From AG25 sp035517615 (lineage in GTDB: Bacteria; Gemmatimonadota; Gemmatimonadetes; Gemmatimonadales; GWC2-71-9), in assembly GCA_035517615.1 (NCBI GenBank), contig DATIYM010000007.1, positions 62,001 to 126,000 on the forward strand: a stretch of DNA of 64,000 nt, in the 5' to 3' direction. The position numbers were made by a program, and so were the translations under genes. Position 1 is the stretch's first letter. Each line of letters begins with the position of its first letter. The notes beneath the pieces were generated by a model. The model had not been told where the DNA came from. It made no database searches and was given only the letters and a program-made list of their open reading frames with translations. Positions 45,851 to 54,720 of this stretch are shown piece after piece.

Positions 45851-46669
45851 CTATGCCGCCTTATTCCCGACGACCTGCGGCTGCGTCTTGGGATTCGAAA
45901 CGCCCAGCGCGAGCAGGGCGGCCACGCGCTTCGGGAGTCGCGGATGGGTGGAAACGCGTTCCGCTCGACGAACCCAGTAACCGCTGTCGCCTTCGGCCTG
46001 CGCGGCGAATTCCCTGGCATCGACTTGCGAGTACAGCCAACTCCCCGCTGCCAGGAGGAGCAGGCCATTGATCGCGCCATCCGGCTCGCAGAACGCGCCA
46101 ACGCGATCGCAGGTGTACTCGCAGGCGCGGGAATACGCCGGGCCGAGATACGGGAACAGGCGTCCGGGCGCGGTGAGCCAGCGGTACTTCAAATGGCCGC
46201 GCCAATGGTGGCCGAGCTCGTGTCCGACGATGAAGCTCACCGCCGATTCACCTTGCCGCACCGCCAGAGCCAGCACGTCCGAATTGAGAATCACGAAGCG
46301 CCGCCCCAGGAGCTTGGTCGCGAAGGCATTGAGAATCCCGCCGGACTCGAGCACGTACACGGTGGGTGGCTCACTCATACCAAGACGCTGCGCGTGCCGG
46401 GTCACCATTTGGTGCACCATGGGAAACTGCCGCTCGGAGACGAGCACGCCGTTCCCGCGAATGCGGCCGAGTGCCAAGGCGTGCACAAAGAATCCCGCAA
46501 GCGCGAACATCGCCACATAGCCGAGAATGCCGGCGGCCGTCTGGGGGTTCGCCATGGCCGAGATGATGAGTACGCCGTACACAACCAGACTCACGAGCAG
46601 CACGAGCGTGTAGAGGCTGCGTTCGTGAGAATGCACGAGATCGTTCGTGCTGAGTCTGCGGACGTCCAT
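45851..46669 (-). CDS. M48-family membrane metallopeptidase
   Basis: 272 residues. Two N-terminal membrane segments (20-38 and 45-66), zinc motif GHELGHHWRGH (His150, His154) and third ligand Glu184 in ACEYTCDRVG. HtpX-like but shorter. Such proteases clear damaged membrane or envelope proteins. A TATA-less upstream region; the next gene on the same strand ends 92 bases away, so it may have its own promoter. Confidence 0.9.
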   Translation of the reverse strand: MDVRRLSTNDLVHSHERSLYTLVLLVSLVVYGVLIISAMANPQTAAGILGYVAMFALAGFFVHALALGRIRGNGVLVSERQFPMVHQMVTRHAQRLGMSEPPTVYVLESGGILNAFATKLLGRRFVILNSDVLALAVRQGESAVSFIVGHELGHHWRGHLKYRWLTAPGRLFPYLGPAYSRACEYTCDRVGAFCEPDGAINGLLLLAAGSWLYSQVDAREFAAQAEGDSGYWVRRAERVSTHPRLPKRVAALLALGVSNPKTQPQVVGNKAA

Positions 46670-46761
46670 TGGAACCCCTCCAGGGTGGTGGAGAGCGCGC
46701 CGAATGGTAGGGAAGAGGCTCCGTTGGAAACGTGAGGGGGGTCACAGGCGGGAAAGCCGCC

Positions 46762-48519
46762 CTATGCCGCTACGATCCCCGCCGTTGCATACCTGCGGTA
46801 GATCCCCTCGCGTTCGAGCAGTAGCCGGTGCGGGCCGCGGTCGACGACCCGCCCGCGATCGAGCACAAGCACTTCATCGACGTGCTCGATGGTCGACAGG
46901 CGGTGCGCGATGATGAGCGCGGTACGCCCTCGGCGCAGCTCGATCAAGGCCTGCTTGATGAGCGTTTCCGATTCCGGATCGAGCGCCGACGTTGGCTCAT
47001 CGAGAATCAGGACCGGCGCGTCCTTGAGAAACGCGCGGGCGATCGCGAGCCGCTGCTTCTGGCCGCCGGACAGCCTGAGCCCGCGTTCGCCGATGTCGGT
47101 GTCGTAGCCCGAGGGAAGCCGCTCAATGAACTCGTGAGCGAACGCGAGACGCGCCGCCTGCTCGATGTCCGCATCGCTCGCGTCGGGCCTGCCATAGCGC
47201 AGGTTTTCGGCGATCGAGCCGGACACGAGCAGCGGTTCCTGGGCGACGACGGCGATGTTCTGGCGCAGCGACTTGAGCGTGGTGTCGCGCACGTCCACGC
47301 CGTCGAGCAGCACCCGGCCGCGGGTGGCGTCATAGAAGCGCGGCAGCAACTTGACGAGGGTGGACTTACCGGCGCCGCTCGGCCCGACGAGCGCGGCGGT
47401 GGTGCCGTGCGTGAGGCGCAGCGTGATGCGATCGAGCACCGGAGCGTGAGAGCCGTAGTGAAACGACACGCTCTCGAAGCCGATCTCGCCGCGCACCCGG
47501 GGGAGCGGCACCGCCTCCGGCTGCTCGCGCACATCAGGATACGTGTCGAACACCTCGAAAATCCGATCCATGGCGGCGCGGCTGTTGGAAAGCACGAGGC
47601 TCAGCTCCGCCAGCCGCTGCACCGGCTGATACAGCAAGCCCAGATAGCCGTAGAACGCCATCAGCGTTCCGATGGTCAAGTGGCCGTCGAGCACGAGCTC
47701 GGCGCCGAACCAGAGCACCAGAATAGGGCCGAGGGCCGTAAGGAACCCGGTGACGCCGAGCGAGATGGATTGCAGCCGCACGCTCTCGAGCACGCTCCGC
47801 AGATAGCGGTGGCTCTGGCGATCGAAGGCGCGGGCCTCCGCTTCTTCCCGCGTGAACGACTGGATCGTGGCGATCGCCCCCATCTGCTCGTGCAGCTCAC
47901 CCGAGATCTCTTCGAGCTGATCGTGAATCGCCCGGCTCTGCCGTTTGATCTGGCGAGTCAACCGCCTACTGATGACGGCGTAGCAGGGCAGAACGAGGAA
48001 CGCGACGAGCGCGAGCTTCCACTGCGCGACCCACAGCACGCCGATGATCGCGACGATCGACGCCAGGTCCATGGCGGTATTCACAAATGCCGCGCCGACG
48101 AAATTCTGCGCCGAGGCGATGTCGCTCGTCATGCGGGCCACGACCTCTCCGATGCGCTGGCGGTCGAAGAAGGAGAGGCTCATCCGCTGGATGTGCTGGT
48201 ACAGGTCGCGGCGCAGATCGAAAATCAGCCGGTGTCCCGCGACGCCGGCCAGGTACGACCGCCAGTAACTCACCAACCCGTACACCACGTACAGAACGAT
48301 CAGACAAACCATCAACAGATGGAGCTCGAGCCGTGGCCGGGGATGGGTGCTCCGGGGGCTCAGAAAGTCGTCGACCAGGACCTTGAGGGTCCAGGGCAAG
48401 GCCAGGGGGATCAGATAGCGGATGACGCCGAACATGACCGCAAGGACGACGAGCTTGCGGTACGGGATGACGTAGGCGAGGAATCGTTCGAGACTGGTAC
48501 GGCGGAATGGAGCGGTCAT
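46762..48519 (-). CDS. ABC exporter, fused permease-ATPase (MsbA-like)
   Basis: 585 residues: six membrane helices in the first 320, then a nucleotide-binding domain with Walker A GPSGAGKST, signature LSGGQKQR, Walker B VLILDEPTSALD and switch His in AHRLS. Half-transporter, functions as a homodimer. Most like lipid/multidrug exporters (MsbA, LmrA, Sav1866). A TATAGC hexamer about 20 bases before the ATG is the probable promoter. Confidence 0.93.
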   Translation of the reverse strand: MTAPFRRTSLERFLAYVIPYRKLVVLAVMFGVIRYLIPLALPWTLKVLVDDFLSPRSTHPRPRLELHLLMVCLIVLYVVYGLVSYWRSYLAGVAGHRLIFDLRRDLYQHIQRMSLSFFDRQRIGEVVARMTSDIASAQNFVGAAFVNTAMDLASIVAIIGVLWVAQWKLALVAFLVLPCYAVISRRLTRQIKRQSRAIHDQLEEISGELHEQMGAIATIQSFTREEAEARAFDRQSHRYLRSVLESVRLQSISLGVTGFLTALGPILVLWFGAELVLDGHLTIGTLMAFYGYLGLLYQPVQRLAELSLVLSNSRAAMDRIFEVFDTYPDVREQPEAVPLPRVRGEIGFESVSFHYGSHAPVLDRITLRLTHGTTAALVGPSGAGKSTLVKLLPRFYDATRGRVLLDGVDVRDTTLKSLRQNIAVVAQEPLLVSGSIAENLRYGRPDASDADIEQAARLAFAHEFIERLPSGYDTDIGERGLRLSGGQKQRLAIARAFLKDAPVLILDEPTSALDPESETLIKQALIELRRGRTALIIAHRLSTIEHVDEVLVLDRGRVVDRGPHRLLLEREGIYRRYATAGIVAA

Positions 48520-48571
48520 GGCGACCGCAAGCTATACAATTCCGCCGTTCCAGTCGTGGTGCTAGGTCACA

Positions 48572-49132
48572 TCAGCGCGGCCAAAGCCACCCGAACGTGC
48601 CGGCCATGAGCAGACCGTACACCAGACCATCAATGGTCGTCTTGATCGTGATGGTCCAGGAACGGTGGTACCAGATGGACATCTGCCACAACGCGACCGA
48701 GTATGCGATGAACGCGGTCGTGCCGGCGAAGCGGAACACGGGGAGATACGGCGTCCCGGGACCGAGCGCGCGCCCGGTGATGTAGGCGGACAGAACGCCC
48801 ACCACGAGGATGTACACGAACCAGAGTGCCAGGCTTCGGCCCATCGACATCGGTCCGTTCGGCATCACCGTCACGACCATGACGGGCCCGGCCTTCATTT
48901 TCTCGGCGAATTCCGGTGATCGCATGTCCGCCGTACTCTGAGGACGGGGAATCATGTAGTCGCCCGGTGGAATCGCGAGCGGCCGCAAGGCATCCCGCAC
49001 CCGCTGCTCGTTCGGCATCTGCGGGTAGTCGGACTTGTGCCACGGGAGCACCATGTGGATCAGGAAGCTCGTGGCGAACACGATGAGCGACGAGACGAGA
49101 ATTGGAGCCCAGAGCGCGGAAAAATGTACCAT
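48572..49132 (-). CDS. Membrane protein of unknown function
   Basis: 186 residues from ATG 49132 (GGAGGGAGG ahead). An N-terminal anchor (WAPILVSSLIVFATSFLIHM), a soluble segment rich in Pro and Met (IPPGDYMIPRPQS, VMVVTVMPNGPMSMG), then three more hydrophobic segments ending near GLVYGLLMAGTFGWLWP. I do not recognise a family. Ends 52 bases before the ABC exporter start. Confidence 0.65.
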   Translation of the reverse strand: MVHFSALWAPILVSSLIVFATSFLIHMVLPWHKSDYPQMPNEQRVRDALRPLAIPPGDYMIPRPQSTADMRSPEFAEKMKAGPVMVVTVMPNGPMSMGRSLALWFVYILVVGVLSAYITGRALGPGTPYLPVFRFAGTTAFIAYSVALWQMSIWYHRSWTITIKTTIDGLVYGLLMAGTFGWLWPR

Positions 49133-49204
49133 GACAGCCTCCCTCCCAGGGTTCGCGCGACGACCTAAGGTGCGGGCGGGCGGCCCAACCCGCAACCGGC
49201 GCGA

Positions 49205-49528
49205 TTACGCGAGCGGTCCACGATTGGGAGGCGGTATTCCCTTTCGCTCCACCACGTCTCCTTCGCTTGTCATGAACGGATACGACCCATCATCCGCCAT
49301 GAGCTGGCGTGCAAGGCGGTTGTAGCGAGCAATGAACGCACGGCGCTGTTCCCACACGAGAAAGCAGGGCCGGTGCATTACGGCGTCGGAAAAGCGCCAC
49401 ATCGGATCGGATTCGTCCGCCAGAAAATCCGGGGTGACGACCACATCGTCGTCGGGACGGATCGCCTGGCGGCACAGGGCGCAGATGGCCGAGCCGCGGG
49501 CGACATTTTGGGGCGGTCGGTGAATCAT
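49205..49528 (-). CDS. Small protein with a Cys-rich, probably metal-binding N-terminus
   Basis: 107 residues. Contains CALCRQAI (CXXC, 16-19) and MHRPCFLVW (HxxxC, about 51-55), which could hold a zinc ion as in zinc-ribbon or LIM-like proteins. The C-terminal half is basic then acidic without a known motif. It runs in the same direction as the membrane gene downstream. Function unknown. Confidence 0.55.
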   Translation of the reverse strand: MIHRPPQNVARGSAICALCRQAIRPDDDVVVTPDFLADESDPMWRFSDAVMHRPCFLVWEQRRAFIARYNRLARQLMADDGSYPFMTSEGDVVERKGIPPPNRGPLA

Positions 49529-49568
49529 CCCGCATCATAACCCAGCGAGTCGCCGGGGTTTCGTCCGT

Positions 49569-50699
49569 TCAGCGGGGTGCGAGCCGGACCGCCACGAGAC
49601 TCCCGACGCGCCCGCCGGTGAACGTCGTGTCCCCACGGACATGGGCAGCGAGAAAGGCTCTGGTCATGGCGAGAACGCCCGAATACTCGCGGGCTGTTTC
49701 TGGCGTCGCACCAGCCGCGCTCGCCAGCGCGGGAAACGCGCCCACGGCGGCTCCGATCGTTGAAAAGTGCTGATGATGCAGCGCTCGGGTGCGTACAATC
49801 CAGACTGGCGCCGGATCGAGCTTCCGCAGGATCGTCCAATCGGGGGTCATCTCGGGATCGAGCTGCTCGTAGATGTGCAGGATCGCGGCTCGCACCGTCC
49901 GCGGCGTAAATGCCCTCTCGGGAGCGGCTTCGTAGAACGAACGGGCAGTCGCCGTCCCGATTCCACCGTCGAGGCTGACGATTGCGGATACCGTCGAGTC
50001 GCGCATCGCGTAGAGCAGAGCGCCACGAGCGCCGAAGCTGTAACCCACCACGCCCACGCGCCCGGGCGTGATTTCCGTGCGATACCGCAACGCCGCGCGC
50101 AACGCCGCCAGGTCATTTGCCTGGTCCAGGGCCGCCACCCCCACGTCGGATTCGCTTTCAGGCTGACCGGTGATTCGCGCCTGCGAAGGGGTCGTGGCCA
50201 CCACGTACCCCCAGCTCGCGAGGTACTCCGCGAGCACGCTCTGATCGACCGCTGACTCTCCATTGCCCTGCGCGATCAGCACCAGGGGAAAGGGTCCGCG
50301 CGCGGGCGGAATGTCGCGCTTCGCGAGCATCGGGGCCGTAAACCAGCGAGTGACCGTGCTTTCAGCAATCGCATGCGCGGCAAGAAATGCGCACCGCTCG
50401 TCGATGGCCTTGAGTCCAAGCTGAGCGGTGTCCACGCTCGTGGTCTCGGCGGCGGAGAGACGCAGATAATCGCTGTAGCTGAGCGGCGCGCCCGGGGACG
50501 TGGGCGCCGGGTACCACAGGGCCAGCTGCAGCGGCCGCGGGCGGACTCCCAGATGGCGCGCCGTGTCGGCCAGCAATACGGCCGTGAACCCCACATCCCA
50601 GATGCCGCGCTCGAGGGTCGGGCTCCACCACGGATCCCGAGGGATGGGGGTGGACGCGAGGCACACGGACATTAGGGCGGCGCCCAAGAGAAGGCGCAC
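49569..50699 (-). CDS. Exported alpha/beta hydrolase (PAF-acetylhydrolase-II-like)
   Basis: 376 residues from GTG 50699, which follows the channel gene stop by one base; the N-terminus MRLLLGAALMSVCLASTP is a signal peptide. Nucleophile elbow GYSFG (Ser221), oxyanion region VLIAQGNGES and a late ALHHQHFS with candidate histidine. The block LWYPAPTSPG and the overall size recall the platelet-activating-factor acetylhydrolase / DUF-type dienelactone family. Substrate unknown. Confidence 0.78.
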   Translation of the reverse strand: MRLLLGAALMSVCLASTPIPRDPWWSPTLERGIWDVGFTAVLLADTARHLGVRPRPLQLALWYPAPTSPGAPLSYSDYLRLSAAETTSVDTAQLGLKAIDERCAFLAAHAIAESTVTRWFTAPMLAKRDIPPARGPFPLVLIAQGNGESAVDQSVLAEYLASWGYVVATTPSQARITGQPESESDVGVAALDQANDLAALRAALRYRTEITPGRVGVVGYSFGARGALLYAMRDSTVSAIVSLDGGIGTATARSFYEAAPERAFTPRTVRAAILHIYEQLDPEMTPDWTILRKLDPAPVWIVRTRALHHQHFSTIGAAVGAFPALASAAGATPETAREYSGVLAMTRAFLAAHVRGDTTFTGGRVGSLVAVRLAPR

Positions 50700-50700
50700 G

Positions 50701-51294
50701 TCAGGCGTTCTCCTGTGCGCCTGCCGCGAGTCGAGTTTCGATCCGGGGGTCGGGAACGAGCCACATGATGGCGACGAGCACGTAGAGAGCGAACGCGATT
50801 TTGGGCGCGACAAACGCGATCAGAACCGCGGTGGAGTAGATCAGGAGCGACGCGAGACCTTTTCGGTCATCTCCTACCGCGCGCGCGATCACCGAATCGG
50901 CTCCGTGCAGCTTCACCAGACTCTTCGCCAGAACGTTGTAGGCCATCCCCGCCAACAGCAGAATGCCGCCGTACAGGGCGACGGGAGCACGGGCGAACTC
51001 GTGTACTCCCATCCACGCCGTTCCGAATGGAATGAGAGACAGCCAAAACAGGAGGTGCAGGTTGGCCCAGAGCACGCGGCCGCTCACGCGGCGGGAGGCT
51101 TGGAAGAGGTGATGGTGGTTATTCCAGTAGATCCCGAGGACCACGAAGCTCAGCACATAACTCAGGAACAGCGCGGTGAGCGGTCGCAGCGCACTCCACT
51201 CGGCGCTCTGTGGCTCGTGGAGCTCGAGCACCATGATAGTGATGATGATGGCGATGACGCCATCCGAGAATGCTTCGAGCCGCTGTTTGTTCAT
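50701..51294 (-). CDS. TMEM175-family (DUF1211) potassium channel-like protein
   Basis: 197 residues. The family signature FSDGVIAIIIT is at residues 9-19, in the first of six hydrophobic segments; GIYWNNHHHLFQ follows in the third. Bacterial TMEM175 forms potassium channels as tetramers of six-helix subunits. Operon partner of the exported hydrolase (one base between stop and GTG). Confidence 0.9.
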   Translation of the reverse strand: MNKQRLEAFSDGVIAIIITIMVLELHEPQSAEWSALRPLTALFLSYVLSFVVLGIYWNNHHHLFQASRRVSGRVLWANLHLLFWLSLIPFGTAWMGVHEFARAPVALYGGILLLAGMAYNVLAKSLVKLHGADSVIARAVGDDRKGLASLLIYSTAVLIAFVAPKIAFALYVLVAIMWLVPDPRIETRLAAGAQENA

Positions 51295-51446
51295 ATGGTG
51301 TCAAGGCCATGTTCTGGCGCGACTGGTCCTTCGAGTGCAGTTCAACTTCAACCTCGGGGAGGCGTCGTGCCCGACCAGAAAACAATAGAGCGCGCTGAAG
51401 AAGACAAGCGCGAAGGCAAGCGCCCGTTCCGTGCTCCGTGTTCGCT

Positions 51447-52019
51447 TTATCCCGCGCTCGCCCGCCTCAGCGCCCGAAAGTGTGCCACCAGCTCCGGGAG
51501 CTGGTGATTGGCATTCAATCCGCTCGGGTTCGGCAGAACCCAAACGCCTGAGGGCCCGAGGCGCTCGGGCTGCGCCCCGATGTGCGCGCGGGGTTGGGCA
51601 AACGCCACGCGGTAGGCTCCGATCCCGACTACGGCCACCCAGCGCGGCGCGTACCGTTTCGCTTTGCGCTCGAGAAGGCGTTTACCGTGAGTCAGTTCTT
51701 TGTTGTCCAGCTCCGCCGCGCCCGCCGTGGCGCGCGCCACGAGATTCGTGACGCCATAGCCGGCTTCGAGCAGGAATCGCTCTTCCCATGGCACGAGCAG
51801 ACGAGTGGTGAAACCGGCGCGGTAAAGCGCGGGCCAGAACCGGTTTCCGGGCCGGGCAAAATGATGGCCTGTCGCGGCTGAATAGAGACCGGGGTTGATT
51901 CCGCAGAACAACACCTTGAGACCGGGCCCGATCACATCGGGTACGGTCCGGTTCGCGGCGCGGAGCAGCTCGCTTCGTGTCGGACGGTGCGGCGGTGATT
52001 GTGGGGGCCTGGATGGCAT
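51447..52019 (-). CDS. mug: Mismatch-specific uracil/thymine DNA glycosylase
   Basis: 190 residues. Mug-family motifs: FCGINPG near 38-44, HFARPGNRFWPALYRAG, and the late NPSGLNANH. Removes uracil or thymine opposite guanine. The N-terminus has a 20-residue Pro/Arg-rich extension. The hypothetical lipoprotein gene ends 4 bases before its start, so the two are probably on one transcript with the methyltransferase upstream. Confidence 0.9.
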   Translation of the reverse strand: MPSRPPQSPPHRPTRSELLRAANRTVPDVIGPGLKVLFCGINPGLYSAATGHHFARPGNRFWPALYRAGFTTRLLVPWEERFLLEAGYGVTNLVARATAGAAELDNKELTHGKRLLERKAKRYAPRWVAVVGIGAYRVAFAQPRAHIGAQPERLGPSGVWVLPNPSGLNANHQLPELVAHFRALRRASAG

Positions 52020-52023
52020 GCGA

Positions 52024-52680
52024 CTATGGAGCTGTCCTGGCGCCCCCCACGAGAGCCATGAGGTGGCTGCGATATGCGAGGATTGCCACCCCCGCGCGCT
52101 GCCGCGCTCGACGATCGGTCCCGACGTCTCCGTGCGTCCAGCCCGGCAGCGCGCCGATCAGAACGGCCAGCCATCCCATGATGACTCGATTGGCGAGCTC
52201 CGATCGGATGACGACCGAATCGGATCTCTCGCCTGTCGGCTGGAGTGCATGGAATACGGCACCCTCACAGGTTCGATCGGTGAAAATCGTGGGAATGATC
52301 CCAAGAGAAAGGATCGTGAACATGGGAACGACGGCGCTGTTGCAGTAGGCGCCCGTCGGTGACGCCAGCAGATCAGTTGCCGTATCGTTCGCGTTTCCAA
52401 GCCGAACCGACTCGAAGGCGCCCGATGACTCGAGCCACTGCAACGTGGCTTGGGCATATGCTGTCCCGTTCTGATGCCGACGGGCGGCTTCCGCCGGGTC
52501 CCACGCGATCACGACAACTCGATAGGGCAGCGGTCCATGTGCGAGCAGCGCCAACTCGTCACGAGTGGGAGGGTCCGGCAGCTCGGATGCGTAGCACCCG
52601 CCCGAGAAGCCATAAACCACGAGGACCAGGGCCGAGAGGAGCAGCTTCCAGCGATGCCGGATGAACTGCGGCAGCGTCAC
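52024..52680 (-). CDS. Lipoprotein/membrane protein of unknown function
   Basis: 218 residues. A hydrophobic N-terminus with lipobox-like GFSGGC (about residue 29), a soluble domain (LPYRVVVIAWDPAEAARRHQ), then two hydrophobic segments (SLGIIPTIFTD, MGWLAVLIGALPGW). No family recognised. The start overlaps the end of the methyltransferase gene by 4 bases (ATGA), giving translational coupling. Confidence 0.62.
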   Translation of the reverse strand: MTLPQFIRHRWKLLLSALVLVVYGFSGGCYASELPDPPTRDELALLAHGPLPYRVVVIAWDPAEAARRHQNGTAYAQATLQWLESSGAFESVRLGNANDTATDLLASPTGAYCNSAVVPMFTILSLGIIPTIFTDRTCEGAVFHALQPTGERSDSVVIRSELANRVIMGWLAVLIGALPGWTHGDVGTDRRARQRAGVAILAYRSHLMALVGGARTAP

Positions 52681-54512
52681 CTGAACACCTCGAGGGCCAC
52701 GTCCACGCGTCCAAACGGCGCGCTCACCTGGACTCCCTGCACATCCTTCTTTACCAGCGCAAACATCTCACGCGCGATCTTCACCCCCTCGGCGAGCGCC
52801 GCCTCTTTTCCCTTTTCCTGCGCTTTCTTCATCCGCGCGAGGATCGGCTCGGGGACGGACACGCCGGGGACTTCGTTCGCGAGGAATTCGGCATTCCGCA
52901 GGGAAATGAGCGGCCAGATCCCGGCGACGATCGGGATCCGGAACTGCTCGACCTTGCGCAGGAAGCTTTCGAGCTGCACGGGGTCGAACACCGGTTGGGT
53001 CACGGCGAATTCTGCTCCGGCGTCCACCTTCCACGCAAACCGCGACAGCTCGCGTTCCAGGTCCGGCGCGGCGGGATTGACCCCGACGCCGATGGCGAAG
53101 CAGGTAGGCTTGCCGATGGGATTCCCGCCGGGATCGAGTCCGTGATTGAGCCGATACACGAGATTCGTGAGCCCGATCGAGTCGATGTCGAAGACGGCCG
53201 TCGCTTCGGGGTACGGCCCCATCTTCGGTGGGTCACCGGTGATGATGAGGAGATTGCGCAGTCCGGCGGCCCCCGCGGCGAGCAGGTCCGAGAGCATGCC
53301 GAGCAGGTTCCGGTCGCGGCAGCAGTAATGCGTGACCGTCTCGATCCCCACTTCCCGCTCGATAATGACGGACGAGAGCAGTGCACCCATGCGGCTTTGG
53401 GCGCGCGGGCCGTCCGGGACATTGACGGCGTCCACCCCCGCTTTCTTGAGGGCGCGGCATTGCTCGAACATGGGCGTCGGATCGATGCCCTTGGGCGGCA
53501 CGATTTCGACCGACGTGACCAGCTCTTTTCGGGCGAGCTTGGCCGCGAAGCGGGAGCGTTGCTCGAGCGGTACTGCCTCCACTCCAGCGGGCGTCGCGAT
53601 CGATTCTCTCGACACTACCGTTGGCTGATGGCGCGGAACGACGCTCGCGACGTAGTCGCGGATCTTCTTGATGTGCTCGGGCGTCGTCCCGCAGCACCCG
53701 CCCACGAAGCGCGCGCCGGCTTCGATCATGCGGCGCGCGTAGGTCGCCATGTGCTCGGGGCTCGCGAGATAGATCTTCCGGTCGCCCACGTCCTTGGGAA
53801 GCCCGGCGTTCGGGACCGCGGAGATGGGCTTGTTGGTCACTTTGACCATCTTCTCGACGGCCTCGAGGATACCGGCTGGTCCCACCGAGCAGTTTACGCC
53901 GATCACGTCGGCGCCCCAATCGGCGAGCTGTTTCGTGAACGTGGCCGGATCGGTGCCGTAGTGGGTGAGTCCGTCGGTGCCGACCGTCATCTGTGCGATC
54001 ACGGGCAGATCCGAGCGGCTGCGCACGGCGCGGATCGCTTCGTGCAGCTCGTCGGCGTCGGAAAACGTCTCGAGCACGAAGCCGTCGACCCCCCCCGCCA
54101 CGAGCCCGTCTACCTGGCGCTGGAACAAGCCAAGGGCCTCTTCGCGCGACGTCGGGCCGAACGGTTCGATGCGCACGCCCAGCGGGCCGATCGCGCCGGC
54201 GACGGCGGCGCGGCCGTCAGCCGCGCGCCGCGCGATCTCGGCCGCGGCCTGGTTGATCTTCTCGGTGTCGTCGGCCAACCCGTAGGTGGCGAGCTTCACC
54301 GGGTTGGCCCCGAAGGTGTTGGTCTCGAGCAGTTCGGCGCCCGCGCGGACGTAGGCCTCGTGAACGTCCTGGACGAGCTTGGGCTGCTTCAGGTTCAGCT
54401 CATCGTAGCAAACGTTGAGGAAGTAGCCCTTGGAGTACAGCATGGTCCCCATGGCGCCATCGAGGACGTGCACCTTCCCGTCCGCGATCAGATCTCGGAG
54501 TGTTACTGCCAC
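52677..54512 (-). CDS. Bifunctional homocysteine S-methyltransferase / 5,10-methylenetetrahydrofolate reductase
   Basis: 611 residues from GTG 54512. Residues 1-300 are a homocysteine methyltransferase domain: HVLDGAMGTMLYSKG, ETNTFGAN, GVNCSVGP and the zinc-binding GGCCGTTPEHI. Residues about 325-611 form a MetF-like barrel (EIVPPKGIDPTP, ITGDPPKMGPYP). It lacks the cobalamin-binding parts of MetH. Makes methyl-THF and probably methylates homocysteine. Longer in-frame starts would lie inside the terminator (54,554-54,589), so 54512 is preferred. Regulation: SAM-II riboswitch upstream. Longer than single-function members because of the fusion. Confidence 0.92.
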   Translation of the reverse strand: MAVTLRDLIADGKVHVLDGAMGTMLYSKGYFLNVCYDELNLKQPKLVQDVHEAYVRAGAELLETNTFGANPVKLATYGLADDTEKINQAAAEIARRAADGRAAVAGAIGPLGVRIEPFGPTSREEALGLFQRQVDGLVAGGVDGFVLETFSDADELHEAIRAVRSRSDLPVIAQMTVGTDGLTHYGTDPATFTKQLADWGADVIGVNCSVGPAGILEAVEKMVKVTNKPISAVPNAGLPKDVGDRKIYLASPEHMATYARRMIEAGARFVGGCCGTTPEHIKKIRDYVASVVPRHQPTVVSRESIATPAGVEAVPLEQRSRFAAKLARKELVTSVEIVPPKGIDPTPMFEQCRALKKAGVDAVNVPDGPRAQSRMGALLSSVIIEREVGIETVTHYCCRDRNLLGMLSDLLAAGAAGLRNLLIITGDPPKMGPYPEATAVFDIDSIGLTNLVYRLNHGLDPGGNPIGKPTCFAIGVGVNPAAPDLERELSRFAWKVDAGAEFAVTQPVFDPVQLESFLRKVEQFRIPIVAGIWPLISLRNAEFLANEVPGVSVPEPILARMKKAQEKGKEAALAEGVKIAREMFALVKKDVQGVQVSAPFGRVDVALEVFR

Positions 54513-54553
54513 CGGGCCGCGTTGTCTTGTACCGTCACCTCTGCCTCCCCCAG

Positions 54554-54589
54554 AAAAAACGCCCGTCACGGCGAGAAGCCGTAACAGGC
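54554..54589 (-). terminator. Intrinsic terminator in the methyltransferase leader
   Basis: Minus strand: a 12-base stem with two G-T pairs (54578-54589 with 54561-54572), loop of 5, then GTTTTTT. It begins immediately after the riboswitch aptamer and ahead of the GTG, so it is a conditional attenuator, not an operon end. Confidence 0.85.
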
Positions 54590-54641
54590 CGGCTTTTTAG
54601 CGGATGGTTTTACGTGGCCGCAATACGCCGCAAATCCCACG
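54590..54641 (-). promoter_or_regulatory. SAM-II (SAM-alpha) riboswitch aptamer
   Basis: Minus strand. P1: CGTGG (54637-54641) with CCACG (54613-54617). Pseudoknot P2: CGGC (54627-54630) with GCCG (54590-54593), and GCGG (54618-54621) with CCGC (54600-54603). Conserved stretches GATTTG after P1 and GCTAAAAAG before the 3' arm match the SAM-II consensus I recall. It precedes the methionine-cycle gene, as expected for a SAM sensor. Confidence 0.85.
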
Positions 54642-54707
54642 GAATCAATTGTCGACGAAATCTAGGATACGGTGACCAAAACGAGAAGTGGGCCAATCCG
54701 CAATTCT

Positions 54708-54713
54708 TATATT
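54708..54713 (+). promoter_or_regulatory. -10 element of cydA
   Basis: TATATT ends 7 bases before the ATG, so the transcript start would be at or next to the start codon (leaderless). No ribosome-binding site is visible. A -35 hexamer is not clear. Confidence 0.45.
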
Positions 54714-54720
54714 GGGTCCC

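Noticed and set aside
54512..54569. GTG at 54569 as start of the methyltransferase gene
   Set aside because: It lies inside the terminator stem of the riboswitch; the extra residues (Gly/Arg-rich) match nothing in the family.
54590..54720. Cobalamin or SAM-I riboswitch in the same leader
   Set aside because: No B12-box or SAM-I core is visible, and the length is far too short for either; the pseudoknot pairs fit SAM-II only.
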